Origin: Flavobacteriales bacterium
GTDB taxonomy: Bacteria > Bacteroidota > Bacteroidia > Flavobacteriales_F > PHOS-HE28
Length of the DNA stretch: 64,000 nt
Direction of reading: 5' to 3'
Assembly (NCBI GenBank): GCA_016705955.1
Contig: JADJKO010000006.1
Location: forward strand, 124,001 to 188,000
Shown: in pieces, positions 17,605 through 25,507 of the stretch
Layout: every line of letters starts with the position of its first letter
Position numbering within the stretch: the stretch's first letter is position 1
Notes under the pieces: generated by a model
What the model saw: only the letters and a program-made list of their open reading frames with translations
Database searches by the model: none
What the model was told of the DNA's origin: nothing
Made by a program: the position numbers and the translations under genes

Positions 17605-19251
17605 ATGAAGAATATCGCAAGCCTGGTCATCGTGCTGCTGCTGTCCATGGGCAGCCAGGCGCAATCCTTGTCCGAAGCCATAGGCATGACCAATGGCGAG
17701 CGTTTCGCACCTGCTGCTTTGGTGTTCCGTGGCCTGCTCGCCGCGAGTCCGAAGGATGGCGAGACCTGGTTCTACTACGGCGAGAATTTCTACTACAATG
17801 ACCAGTTGGATAGTGCGGAGATGTGCTACCGACGCGGCATCGAGTTCAATCCGCGAAACCCGTTGAGCTACGCTGGTTTGGGCAAGATCCTTTGGAGTAA
17901 AGGGGCGAAAGCCGAAGCCCAAGTGCAATTCCAACAGGCCATCACCGCCGCTACCGATCGCGAAAGCAAATTCTCCAAGAAGCTCCAAGCACAAACCCAG
18001 CGGGAAGTCGCCGAGGGAATGGCCTTCGGTCCAGAAGGGGAACCGATAAAAGCCATGGCGCATATCGATCAAGCCTTGTTGCTGGACCCCAATGATCCTG
18101 AATCGTACATCATGAAGGGCGACATCCAATTGGAAGCGAACCCGAGCGATGCGACCGGCCCTTTGGTGAATTACAAGCGCGCCATCGACATGGCTCCATC
18201 TTCCGCTCGTCCGGTTGCGAAAAAAGCGCTCATGTACCATCGTGCTGTGAACTACGAAGCAGCGATCGCGGAGTATACCAAGGCCATCGGTCTTGATCCT
18301 GCGTTCGCTCCGGCGTATCGTGGCCGTGCGGAATCGTTCTTCATGAGCCGCAAGTATGATCTGGCCACGGCGGATTACAACACCTACCTCGCACTGAACA
18401 AAGGCGACCAAAGCGCGCGCGTTCGCTATGCCCAGTTCCTCTACTTGGTGAAGAGCTACAAGGAGTCGCTGGCCTTGATCCAGGAGTTGGAGCAGGAAGG
18501 CGTGAAGAACAACTCTCTAGCGCGACTGAAGGGGTATGACCTGGTGGAACTGAAGGACAGCACCCGTGCAGTGCAAGCCATGGAAGCCTATTTCGCGGTG
18601 CAGCCCACGGATAAGCTCTTGAGCAGCGATGTACAGTATTACGGTCGTGCCATTGCCTTGCTCGGAAATGATTCTCTTGCCGGAGAGAAGCTCCTCGCTG
18701 CCGCGCGCATGAAGGGAGCGGACCCCGACCTCTTCGCGGAAGCCGGATCGATGTTCCAGCGCGCGCGGTTGTATACGAAGGCCATGGAGGCATACAAGGC
18801 GAAAGTGGCAAGTGGCAAGGTGGCCGTGAATGACTGGTACTATTTGGGAGGCATCGCGTTGCGCGCACAGGCCTACGGAACCGCCGATACCGCTTGGGCG
18901 GAGTACATCACCAAGCAGCCGAACATCTACCAAGGGTATCTCGGCCGGGCGCGTGCGAATGTGGGACTCGACCCGGAGAAGAAGACATGGCAGGCACACA
19001 CATACTATGAGGAGGTGACGCGAAGAATGAAACCGGAAGAGGTCACCAAGTCGCCATCGGATGCGGAGGAGGCGTACTTCTACCTTGGTTTCTATCACTT
19101 CTATAGCACCAAGGATCTGACCATGGCGAAGTGCTGGTTCGAGAAGGTGAAGGCCACGAACGCGGGAACGGCCAACACCAAGATCGCGAACGACATGCTT
19201 CTCAGCAAGGACTTGAAGGACGTGCATACGGGTGCGTGCGAGCTTCCATAG
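17605..19251 (+). CDS. Exported tetratricopeptide-repeat protein
   Basis: 548 aa. The signal peptide MKNIASLVIVLLLSMGSQAQ is followed by consecutive TPR helices across the whole protein, e.g. YYRRGIEFNPRNPLSYAGLG-like and YTKAIGLDPAFAPAYRGRAE-like units. Periplasmic scaffold by prediction. It starts 16 bp after the PstS-like lipoprotein and is the last gene of the exbB operon (a perfect hairpin terminator follows). The long upstream open frame from 17368 is out-of-frame shadow of the previous gene. Partner proteins unknown. Confidence 0.85.
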   Translation: MKNIASLVIVLLLSMGSQAQSLSEAIGMTNGERFAPAALVFRGLLAASPKDGETWFYYGENFYYNDQLDSAEMCYRRGIEFNPRNPLSYAGLGKILWSKGAKAEAQVQFQQAITAATDRESKFSKKLQAQTQREVAEGMAFGPEGEPIKAMAHIDQALLLDPNDPESYIMKGDIQLEANPSDATGPLVNYKRAIDMAPSSARPVAKKALMYHRAVNYEAAIAEYTKAIGLDPAFAPAYRGRAESFFMSRKYDLATADYNTYLALNKGDQSARVRYAQFLYLVKSYKESLALIQELEQEGVKNNSLARLKGYDLVELKDSTRAVQAMEAYFAVQPTDKLLSSDVQYYGRAIALLGNDSLAGEKLLAAARMKGADPDLFAEAGSMFQRARLYTKAMEAYKAKVASGKVAVNDWYYLGGIALRAQAYGTADTAWAEYITKQPNIYQGYLGRARANVGLDPEKKTWQAHTYYEEVTRRMKPEEVTKSPSDAEEAYFYLGFYHFYSTKDLTMAKCWFEKVKATNAGTANTKIANDMLLSKDLKDVHTGACELP

Positions 19252-19271
19252 AACAGGGACTTATCACCGTT

Positions 19272-19302
19272 GAAGAGGGCCGCACGGCCCTCTTCTGCTT
19301 TT
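19272..19302 (+). terminator. Rho-independent terminator of the exbB-TPR operon
   Basis: Perfect 10 bp stem GAAGAGGGCC / GGCCCTCTTC with a four-base loop, then TGCTTTT. Located 20 bp after the TPR gene. Confidence 0.85.
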
Positions 19303-19330
19303 CGCAGGACAGCCGCGTACATTCGACGGC

Positions 19331-20989
19331 ATGCGTACAAGCCTCTTCCGAAAGAAACCCATTGATACCGTCTCCGGATCGGAAGGAGAGATCCACGGCG
19401 GCGACGCGCTTGGTCGTCACCTCACTGTTCGCGATCTCACCTTCTTCGGGATCGCGGCCATCATCGGTGCGGGCAGTTTCAGCAGCATGGGCCAGGCCTG
19501 CTTCAGCGGTGGGCCGGGCGTGATCATGCTCTTTGTGATCTGCGGGATCGCGTGCGGTTTCACCGCGCTGTGCTACGCGGAGTTCGCGGCGCGCGTCCCC
19601 GCGAGCGGAAGTGCGTACACCTATGCCTATGTGAGCTTCGGGGAGCTCTTCGCGTGGATCATCGGCTGGGCGTTGCTCATGGAGTACAGCATCGGCAACA
19701 TCTACGTGGCCTTTAGTTGGAGTGGCTACTTCACCAATTTGCTCGAAGGCTTCGGCTTGCACATGCCGGAATGGTTGTCCACGAACTATCGCAGCGCGCA
19801 CGCGGCGTTCGATGCAGGCACCGCAGGTGAAGGATTGCTCGCATGGAACGCGGCGCCGATGGTCGGCAGCTTGCGCATCATCTTCGATCTGCCCGCTGTG
19901 GTCATCAATACGCTCATCACATGGCTTGTATATGTCGGCGTAAAGGAGAGCCGCAATGTGAGCAACGCCATGGTGATGGTGAAGCTGGCGATCATCGTAT
20001 TGGTGATCATCGTGGGCATCACTTACGTCGATATCTCGAACTGGACGCCCTTCATGCCCAACGGCTTCGGTGGTGTGATGGCGGGCGTGAGCGCGGTCTT
20101 CTTCGCCTACATCGGCTTCGATGCGGTGAGCACCTTGGCGGAGGAGAGCAAGAACCCGCAGCGCGATCTGCCCCGCGGGATGATCTATTCCCTGGTGATC
20201 TGCACCACGGTATACATCGCACTGGCCCTCGTCCTCACTGGCATGGTGGATTGGTCCTTACTTGGCGTGAGTGATCCGCTTGCGGAGGTCTTCGAACTGC
20301 GCGGGGTGAAGTGGATGCTCTTCATCGTGAGCATTGGAGCAGTGGTGGCGATGACCAGCGTGCTGCTCGTCTTCCAGATGGGGCAACCGAGGATCTGGAT
20401 GAGCATGAGCCGCGATGGCTTACTGCCGAAGCGCTTTTCGAGTATTCACCCGAAGTACAAGACACCCGGTTTCAGTACGATCATGACGGGTCTGGTAGTG
20501 GGGGTCCCGATCTTCTTCACGGACGAGAACTTCATCCTCGACTTCACCAGCATCGCTACACTCTTTGCTTTTGTGCTGGTCTGCGGCGGGGTGCTCATGC
20601 TGCCGCGCCGCGAGAAGGAGAAGGGACGCTTCCACCTGCCGCACATGAACAGCCGGTGGACGACTCCTGTGCTCTACGCGGCATCCTTCGCCGCAGTGCT
20701 TGTCTTTGTGCCCGGCTACTTCACGGATCTACTGGATGTCTCGCACGAGAACGCTCAACAGAACATCTCGTTGCTTGTGTTCTGGCCGTTGGCGCTCATC
20801 ATCGCTGTATTGGCGCACGTGAAGGATTGGTCCTTGATCCCAGTGCTTGGCCTCACGTCGTGCTGTTACCTCCTTACCGGCATGGCCGTGAGCAATTGGG
20901 CGTGGTTCGCCGCGTGGTTGATCATCGGGCTGTGCTGCTACTTCGCGTACGGGTACAGGAATAGCAAGCTGGCGCTGAAGCAAGGCTGA
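19331..20989 (+). CDS. APC-family amino-acid permease (CAT type)
   Basis: 552 aa inner-membrane transporter with about 12-14 helices. Signature of the cationic amino-acid/APC superfamily: FFGIAAIIGAGSFSSMG (helix 1 unwound G-rich motif), CYAEFAARVPASGSAYTYAY, FFAYIGFDAVSTLAEESKNP and RIWMSMSRDGLLPK. Probably a proton- or Na+-coupled amino-acid importer; lysine, arginine or neutral substrates cannot be told apart. It stands alone between the terminator at 19272-19302 and the disturbed region after 20990. Confidence 0.88.
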   Translation: MRTSLFRKKPIDTVSGSEGEIHGGDALGRHLTVRDLTFFGIAAIIGAGSFSSMGQACFSGGPGVIMLFVICGIACGFTALCYAEFAARVPASGSAYTYAYVSFGELFAWIIGWALLMEYSIGNIYVAFSWSGYFTNLLEGFGLHMPEWLSTNYRSAHAAFDAGTAGEGLLAWNAAPMVGSLRIIFDLPAVVINTLITWLVYVGVKESRNVSNAMVMVKLAIIVLVIIVGITYVDISNWTPFMPNGFGGVMAGVSAVFFAYIGFDAVSTLAEESKNPQRDLPRGMIYSLVICTTVYIALALVLTGMVDWSLLGVSDPLAEVFELRGVKWMLFIVSIGAVVAMTSVLLVFQMGQPRIWMSMSRDGLLPKRFSSIHPKYKTPGFSTIMTGLVVGVPIFFTDENFILDFTSIATLFAFVLVCGGVLMLPRREKEKGRFHLPHMNSRWTTPVLYAASFAAVLVFVPGYFTDLLDVSHENAQQNISLLVFWPLALIIAVLAHVKDWSLIPVLGLTSCCYLLTGMAVSNWAWFAAWLIIGLCCYFAYGYRNSKLALKQG

Positions 20990-21035
20990 TCGACATCGTC
21001 GGTCGGCGATCCAGCAGAAGGCGAAGGGGGTGATC

Positions 21036-21173
21036 CTACTTCAACAACCCCGGCAATAAGCCAAGCAGCACCACGGCCACCCCGCAGAATGAGAGCACCA
21101 GCCAATTCACCAGCGCCACCAACGTTTTGGGCAATGCGATCGCCACCAGTGCGATGAGTAAGTGGGAGGGGGA
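21036..21173 (-). pseudogene. Duplicate nuoN 3'-end remnant fused to repeat copy A
   Basis: Read on the minus strand in one frame this gives SHLLIALVAIALPKTL, then LVALVNWLVLSFCGVAVV, then LLGLLPGLLK and TAG. The second part matches the C-terminal helix of NuoN at 22709-22790 (APVNWLVISFCGVAVV / LLGLMPGLM) at roughly 80% of bases by eye over about 75 bp. The first part recurs at 21755-21815. There is no start codon or full gene. Either a displaced gene end left by an insertion, or a second allele joined by misassembly. Confidence 0.6.
21111..21173. repeat. Imperfect direct repeat, copy A
   Basis: About 62 bp (begins cagcgccaccaacgt, ends agtgggaggggga), roughly 85% identical by eye to 21755-21815 in the same orientation. 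The two copies bracket the toxin-antitoxin pair. Confidence 0.6.
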
Positions 21174-21182
21174 GTTGGGGCA

Positions 21183-21494
21183 CTAGCGTCTGCGGCGCAT
21201 GGTTCGCGCGACCCTCCGCCGTGGGTCACGTTTCATGTGGTAAACGCGCATGATTAGCACCACATCGACGACGATCGTGAATACTACGTGAAAAGGGAAG
21301 GTCTTCAGCGGGAATTGCCGATCGGTCCGATTGACCAACGCCGGCCCGCGAGGATTGCTCATGATAAAGGCCACACAATCATCCACCTCTTGCACAAAGC
21401 GCAATTCGACGCCGGGGCTTTTGGACTGATACCACGATGCGGCAGAGAGGATGTCGACTTCGGCCTCACGCCTCAGGTCGAGCCGCCATTTCAT
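21183..21494 (-). CDS. RelE/ParE-family toxin
   Basis: 103 aa, basic. The fold signature is visible: RREAEVDILSAASWYQSKSPG (helical hairpin), FVQEVDDCVAFIMSNP, QFPLKTFPFHVVFTIVVDVV and VYHMKRDPRRR. Members either cleave mRNA on ribosomes (RelE) or poison gyrase (ParE); the basic C-terminus and R/K positions do not settle which. Start ATG overlaps the antitoxin stop by four bases (ATGA), the classic antitoxin-first arrangement. Lies between two imperfect direct repeats beside nuoN, which suggests acquisition. Confidence 0.85.
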   Translation of the reverse strand: MKWRLDLRREAEVDILSAASWYQSKSPGVELRFVQEVDDCVAFIMSNPRGPALVNRTDRQFPLKTFPFHVVFTIVVDVVLIMRVYHMKRDPRRRVARTMRRRR

Positions 21495-21721
21495 TTGCGC
21501 AGCTTGCGAAGGATCCGCTTACGGGCTTCTGGCCAAGGGCTTGAACCACCATCGCCGGACAGATGCTTCGCCCGGATCTCGTCGAGCTCCTTTTGTTGGG
21601 CGGCTGATAGAGCGAAGGATCCCCGATCAAGCAATTCATCCACCGAGTCGATGATACCAGGGTCCTCTGTTCGAAGAATGCGTTCGACGACAGCGATCTT
21701 CTTTTCCGCGAGCTTGCCCAT
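21491..21721 (-). CDS. Antitoxin of the RelE/ParE pair
   Basis: 76 aa, helical, charged (MGKLAEKKIAVVERILRTED, then SVDELLDRGSFALSAAQQKELDEI). Matches the small addiction-module antitoxins that precede ParE/RelE toxins in Bacteroidota. It should neutralise the downstream toxin by direct binding; autoregulation is likely but no operator was identified. Overlaps the toxin gene by 4 bp. Confidence 0.8.
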   Translation of the reverse strand: MGKLAEKKIAVVERILRTEDPGIIDSVDELLDRGSFALSAAQQKELDEIRAKHLSGDGGSSPWPEARKRILRKLRK

Positions 21722-21754
21722 AGTTCAAATGTAGAGATCCTGAACCACGGGCCG

Positions 21755-21815
21755 CAGCGCCACCAACGTGCCGGCAATGCGATCGCCACAAGCGTGGTGA
21801 GCAAGTGGGAGGGGA
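21755..21815. repeat. Imperfect direct repeat, copy B
   Basis: Same orientation as 21111-21173. On the minus strand it encodes SHLLTTLVAIALP like copy A, then a one-base shift breaks the frame. It lies directly upstream of the antitoxin gene. Confidence 0.6.
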
Positions 21816-21855
21816 TCTGAAGCACTGATCCTTGGGCGGACGCGTTGTTCACGGG

Positions 21856-22388
21856 ATGAGATATTTGACCGTCGTCGCGTTCGGGCTTGTTTTTCGATGC
21901 CCTGCTCAGGTCTTCGAGACGAGAGTTGACTCTTCTGGATATGGAAGTGCGGTAGTTGTTCATCCAATTACGGCAGAGGTAGATGCAACCGGGCAGTTTG
22001 ATAGGATCTTGGCGGACCGACCGAAGGGGCAATACTGAGCTTCTATCCGAATGGGAATGCTCGTCGTGTCGAAGTGGTCGTGGGCCTGATTCAGGAGGGG
22101 TGGCCGGATCGCGTTGTCTTAGAATGGTCTGAGCGGAATGACAAAGTTCCGAACGGATAGATCGGAATGGAACTACCGGATATATCGAGAACGAGAATGG
22201 GCAACTCGGGTCCTATGTTGAGTTATTGAATGAGGGCTCCTGCTGGCGCAGCGCAAGAAGGTGGGCGTCGCGGATGAGTTCAACTGCTTTAGGCGAGACT
22301 GCTTGCAGTCGAGAGGCTATGCTGCGGTTCTGCCCAGAAGCGAAAGGGCTTTGGTTATCGACCGAACAATGCGAGCAGGAGCGCACAT
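21856..22388 (+). pseudogene. Decayed or frameshifted unknown exported protein
   Basis: The frame opens at ATG 21856 with a signal-like MRYLTVVAFGLVFRCPAQVF and runs to 22038. Similar protein-like sequence continues in a second frame after about 22029 (AILSFYPNGNARRVEVVVGL, IQEGWPDRVVLEWSERNDKV) and a third after about 22160 (DRNGTTGYIENENGQLGSYV), until it runs into the C/G tract at 22389. Base composition is visibly more AT-rich than the neighbours, suggesting foreign origin. No family recognised. The three-frame reading is inference. Confidence 0.35.
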
Positions 22389-22706
22389 GCCCGCCCCCGG
22401 GGGGGGGGGCGGGTTGGGTGCCCGGCCCCGCCCCCCGCGGGCCCCCCCGCCCCGCGCCCGCCCCCCCCCCCCCCCCCCCACCAGGAGGGGGCCGCCGGTT
22501 CGGGGGGCCACCGCCCGGCCCGGCCCCCCCCCGCCCCCCCCCCCCCCCAACAACCCCCCCCCGGCCGTAGCGCCCCCCGCCCCCCCCCCCCCCCCCCCCC
22601 CCGCCCCCGGGCCGCCCGCCCCCCCCCGGCCCCCCCCCCCCCCCCGCCCCCGGGCCGGCCGGGGGAGCGGCGCCGGGGGGGGGCGGCCCCCCGGGCCCCC
22701 TCGGCC
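22389..22706. other. C/G homopolymer tract, probable assembly artefact
   Basis: About 320 bp of almost only C (+ strand) with runs of up to 20 or more C and sparse G/A. It joins the 3' end of nuoN to unrelated sequence. Frames across it give only Pro/Gly/Arg or Gly/Ala polymers. The pattern resembles no-signal poly-G reads from two-colour sequencing pulled into an assembly. Not treated as coding. Confidence 0.75.
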
Positions 22707-24066
22707 CCATCAACCCCGGCATCAACCCCAGCAGCACCACCGCCACGCCGCAGAACGAGATCACGAGCCAGTTCACCGGCGCCACCACCAATTGGGGTCC
22801 GCGCTCGCTGGGGGTGAAGGCTTCCCGGATCACCATGACGTAGTAGTAGATGCCCACCAGCGCCATCACCACCGCGAAAGCCGTGACGCCCACGTAGCCG
22901 GTCTCGATACCCAACGCGAACACACGATACTTCGCCACGAAGCCGGCGGTGAGCGGAATCCCTGCGAGGGAAAGCAGGAGCAACATGGTCGCGATGGCCA
23001 ACCAAGGCGCACTACGGAAAAGCCCCCGGAAGATCCGGATGTTCTCGTCGCCATTCGCGGCGCGCTTGGCCAGGGTGAGGACCACGAAAAGCCCTACCGT
23101 GGCGATAGAGTACGTGGTGAGGTAGTAGTACAACACGCCGGAGGTACGCTCACTGATCCCGAGGAAAATGATCAGCAGGAAGCCGGTGTGCGCGATGCTC
23201 GAATACGCCATCAGGCGCTTGAACTGGGTCTGGCGCAACGCCACGATGTTGCCGAGGAAGAGTGTGCAGACCGTCACCACCACGAGCATGGTCTGCACCG
23301 CGTCCGGTAGATGCATGTATTCGATCAAGCGGTAGAAACCCGCGAACGCGGCGGTCTTCACCACGGTGCTCATGAAGGCGGTTACAAGCGTTGGCGCACC
23401 TTCGTACACATCCGGATTCCAGAAATGGAACGGCACAGCTGCCACCTTGAATGAAACCCCGACGATGGTGAAGAACAGGCCGAGCAGCATGAGCATGTTG
23501 CCTTGCCCGGCGGATGTGCCGACCGCGGCTTGCACCGTCGCAAGGTCGAAGGAGGCCGTGCTTCCATAGATCAGAGCGATGCCGAGGAGCAGGAATCCTG
23601 AGGCGAAGGATCCTTGCAGGAAGTACTTGAAGGCCGCCTCACCGCTGCGGAAGCTGTCGCGCTTTCCACCCGCAAGGATGAACAGTGGGATGCTCAGGAT
23701 CTCGATCCCCAAGAAAAGAACGAGCAGATTGGTGAAGCTCGTGAGCATCAACCCGCCGACGAGGGAGAACAACATTAACGCATACTGCTCCGCGACGTTC
23801 TCTCGCATCCGGGCATAGTAGTCGATGCCGAACAGGAAGAGGAGCACTGTAAGCAGGATCAGCGACATGTCGAATGCCATCGCGTAGCCATCGAACTTCA
23901 ACATGCCTGCGAACAAAGGACTCTCCACATTCCAATTGCAGAGCAACATGGTCAACGCTGCGAGCAGTCCGAGTATCCCGACCGGCGCCAACCACTTACG
24001 GTTGTCCCCGAAGCCGAGGTACAGCAGCACCACGCCGAGCACGGAGATCAGGATCAGGGCGCTCAT
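22707..24066 (-). CDS. nuoN: NADH-quinone oxidoreductase subunit N (3' end lost)
   Basis: Antiporter-like proton-pumping membrane subunit of complex I. About 453 residues are credible, from MSALILISVLGVVLLYLGFG to VAVVLLGLMPGLM. It has the Proton_antipo_M core: EILSIPLFILAGG (conserved Glu in helix 5), SFKVAAVPFHFWNPDVYEG (key Lys) and RQTQFKRLMAYSSIAHTGF. The frame continues without a stop into the C/G tract, adding about 165 meaningless residues; the genuine stop is missing, although a near-copy ending GLLPGLLK plus stop exists at 21036. Last gene of the nuo operon, 3 bp after nuoM. Confidence 0.9.
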
Positions 24067-24069
24067 CGT

Positions 24070-25506
24070 CTAGGGCAAGCTGCTTAGAAGAAGTTGAACG
24101 GAAGGATCCACGAGATCGAGGATCGGCGCAGGGTACACCCCAAGGATCAACGTGATCGCGATCAGCGTGACCAGGAACAGGTGGTCGCGGTTCGATGCAT
24201 CGGGCATCTCCAACTGCCACTTGTCCGGACCGAGCATCACGCGCTGGTAGGCGTAGAGCATGTAGATGGCACCCAATACGATCGTGCTTACCGCAACGAC
24301 CGCGAGCCAGGAGTGTACCTGCCACAAGCCGAGGAACATGAGCCACTCACCGATGAAGCTCTGCGTTAACGGCAGCGCCACCGCATTCAGCAGCACGAGC
24401 AGGAACAAGGCCGCGAGTCGTGGTGTGCGCACTTTCAAACCGCCCATCGCGCCCATCTCGCTGCTACCCACGCGCTCCTTCAGTGCGCTGCACAGGTATA
24501 ACGTGCATAGCACCAGGATGGAGTGTGCGAAGGCTTGGTAGAGCGACCCGGTGATACCGTAGCTGTTCCACGCGAAGAGTCCGGCGCATATCAACCCGAC
24601 GTGGCTCAGCGAAGAGTACGCGATCAGGCGCTTCAGGTCCCATTGGCGGAATGCGATGATACCACCGTACACGGCGCCGATCAGGCTGAGGGCGATCACC
24701 GTTTCACGCCAGAAGGCCACTCCATCGGGCACGATCGGGAAGACGAGCTTGATCACGCCGTACAGTCCCATCTTCAGCATCACGGCGGCCAGGACCATGG
24801 TGCCCTGCATCGGGGCCATGGTGTACGTATCCGGTTGCCAACTGTGGAAGGGGAAGATGGGCAGCTTGATCGCGAAAGCGAGGAAGAGCACCCAGAAGAG
24901 CCAGTGCTGCACACCGATCGGAAGGTTCAGCGCAGCGAGTGCCGAGAAGTCGCTGTTCATCGTCGGACCCTGGGACATGCAATAGATGATCCCGAAAAGA
25001 AGGGACAGCCCACCGAGCAGGGTGTAGATGAAGAAGCGGATCGTGATCGCACGTCGCCGTTCCCCTCCCCAATACAAGAGCAGGAAGAAGACCGGGATCA
25101 GTGTGAGCTCATAGAAGATGTAGAAGAGCAACGCATTCTGCGCCATGAACACACCGAGGAGGAAGGTCTGCGTGTATAGGAGCAATGCATTCACCAAGGA
25201 GGGATGCTGCAACTTCTCCCCGTATTTGGTACCGATGATGAACGGGAACACCACCGCAGTGAGGATCAGCATCAACAAGCCCACGCCATCGTAGCCCATC
25301 ACGAAACGCAGGCCCCACGCAGGCACCCAATCATGATCAGCGAGAACCACAGGGGATCCAGCGTATGTGGCCCATGCCATCAGAACCACCACCAACGTTG
25401 CCAAGGACGAGATCAGCGCCACGGAACGCGCATGCTTCGTAGGTCGAAGGACCACCAATAGTGTGGCTGCGAGGAAGGGGATGAGCAGGAGGAGCGCGGC
25501 GATCAT
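24070..25506 (-). CDS. nuoM: NADH-quinone oxidoreductase subunit M
   Basis: 478 aa, 13-14 membrane helices, proton-pumping antiporter-like subunit of complex I. Family marks: FYIFYELTLIPVFFLLLYWG (essential Glu in helix 5), FAIKLPIFPFHSWQPDTYT (Lys of helix 7), and RQWDLKRLIAYSSLSHVGLI. Length is normal. One base separates it from nuoL and three from nuoN. Confidence 0.97.
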   Translation of the reverse strand: MIAALLLLIPFLAATLLVVLRPTKHARSVALISSLATLVVVLMAWATYAGSPVVLADHDWVPAWGLRFVMGYDGVGLLMLILTAVVFPFIIGTKYGEKLQHPSLVNALLLYTQTFLLGVFMAQNALLFYIFYELTLIPVFFLLLYWGGERRRAITIRFFIYTLLGGLSLLFGIIYCMSQGPTMNSDFSALAALNLPIGVQHWLFWVLFLAFAIKLPIFPFHSWQPDTYTMAPMQGTMVLAAVMLKMGLYGVIKLVFPIVPDGVAFWRETVIALSLIGAVYGGIIAFRQWDLKRLIAYSSLSHVGLICAGLFAWNSYGITGSLYQAFAHSILVLCTLYLCSALKERVGSSEMGAMGGLKVRTPRLAALFLLVLLNAVALPLTQSFIGEWLMFLGLWQVHSWLAVVAVSTIVLGAIYMLYAYQRVMLGPDKWQLEMPDASNRDHLFLVTLIAITLILGVYPAPILDLVDPSVQLLLSSLP

Positions 25507-25507
25507 C

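Noticed and set aside
22261..23310. Pro-rich frames through the C/G tract
   Set aside because: They consist of homopolymer translation plus antisense nuoN; created by the artefact tract.
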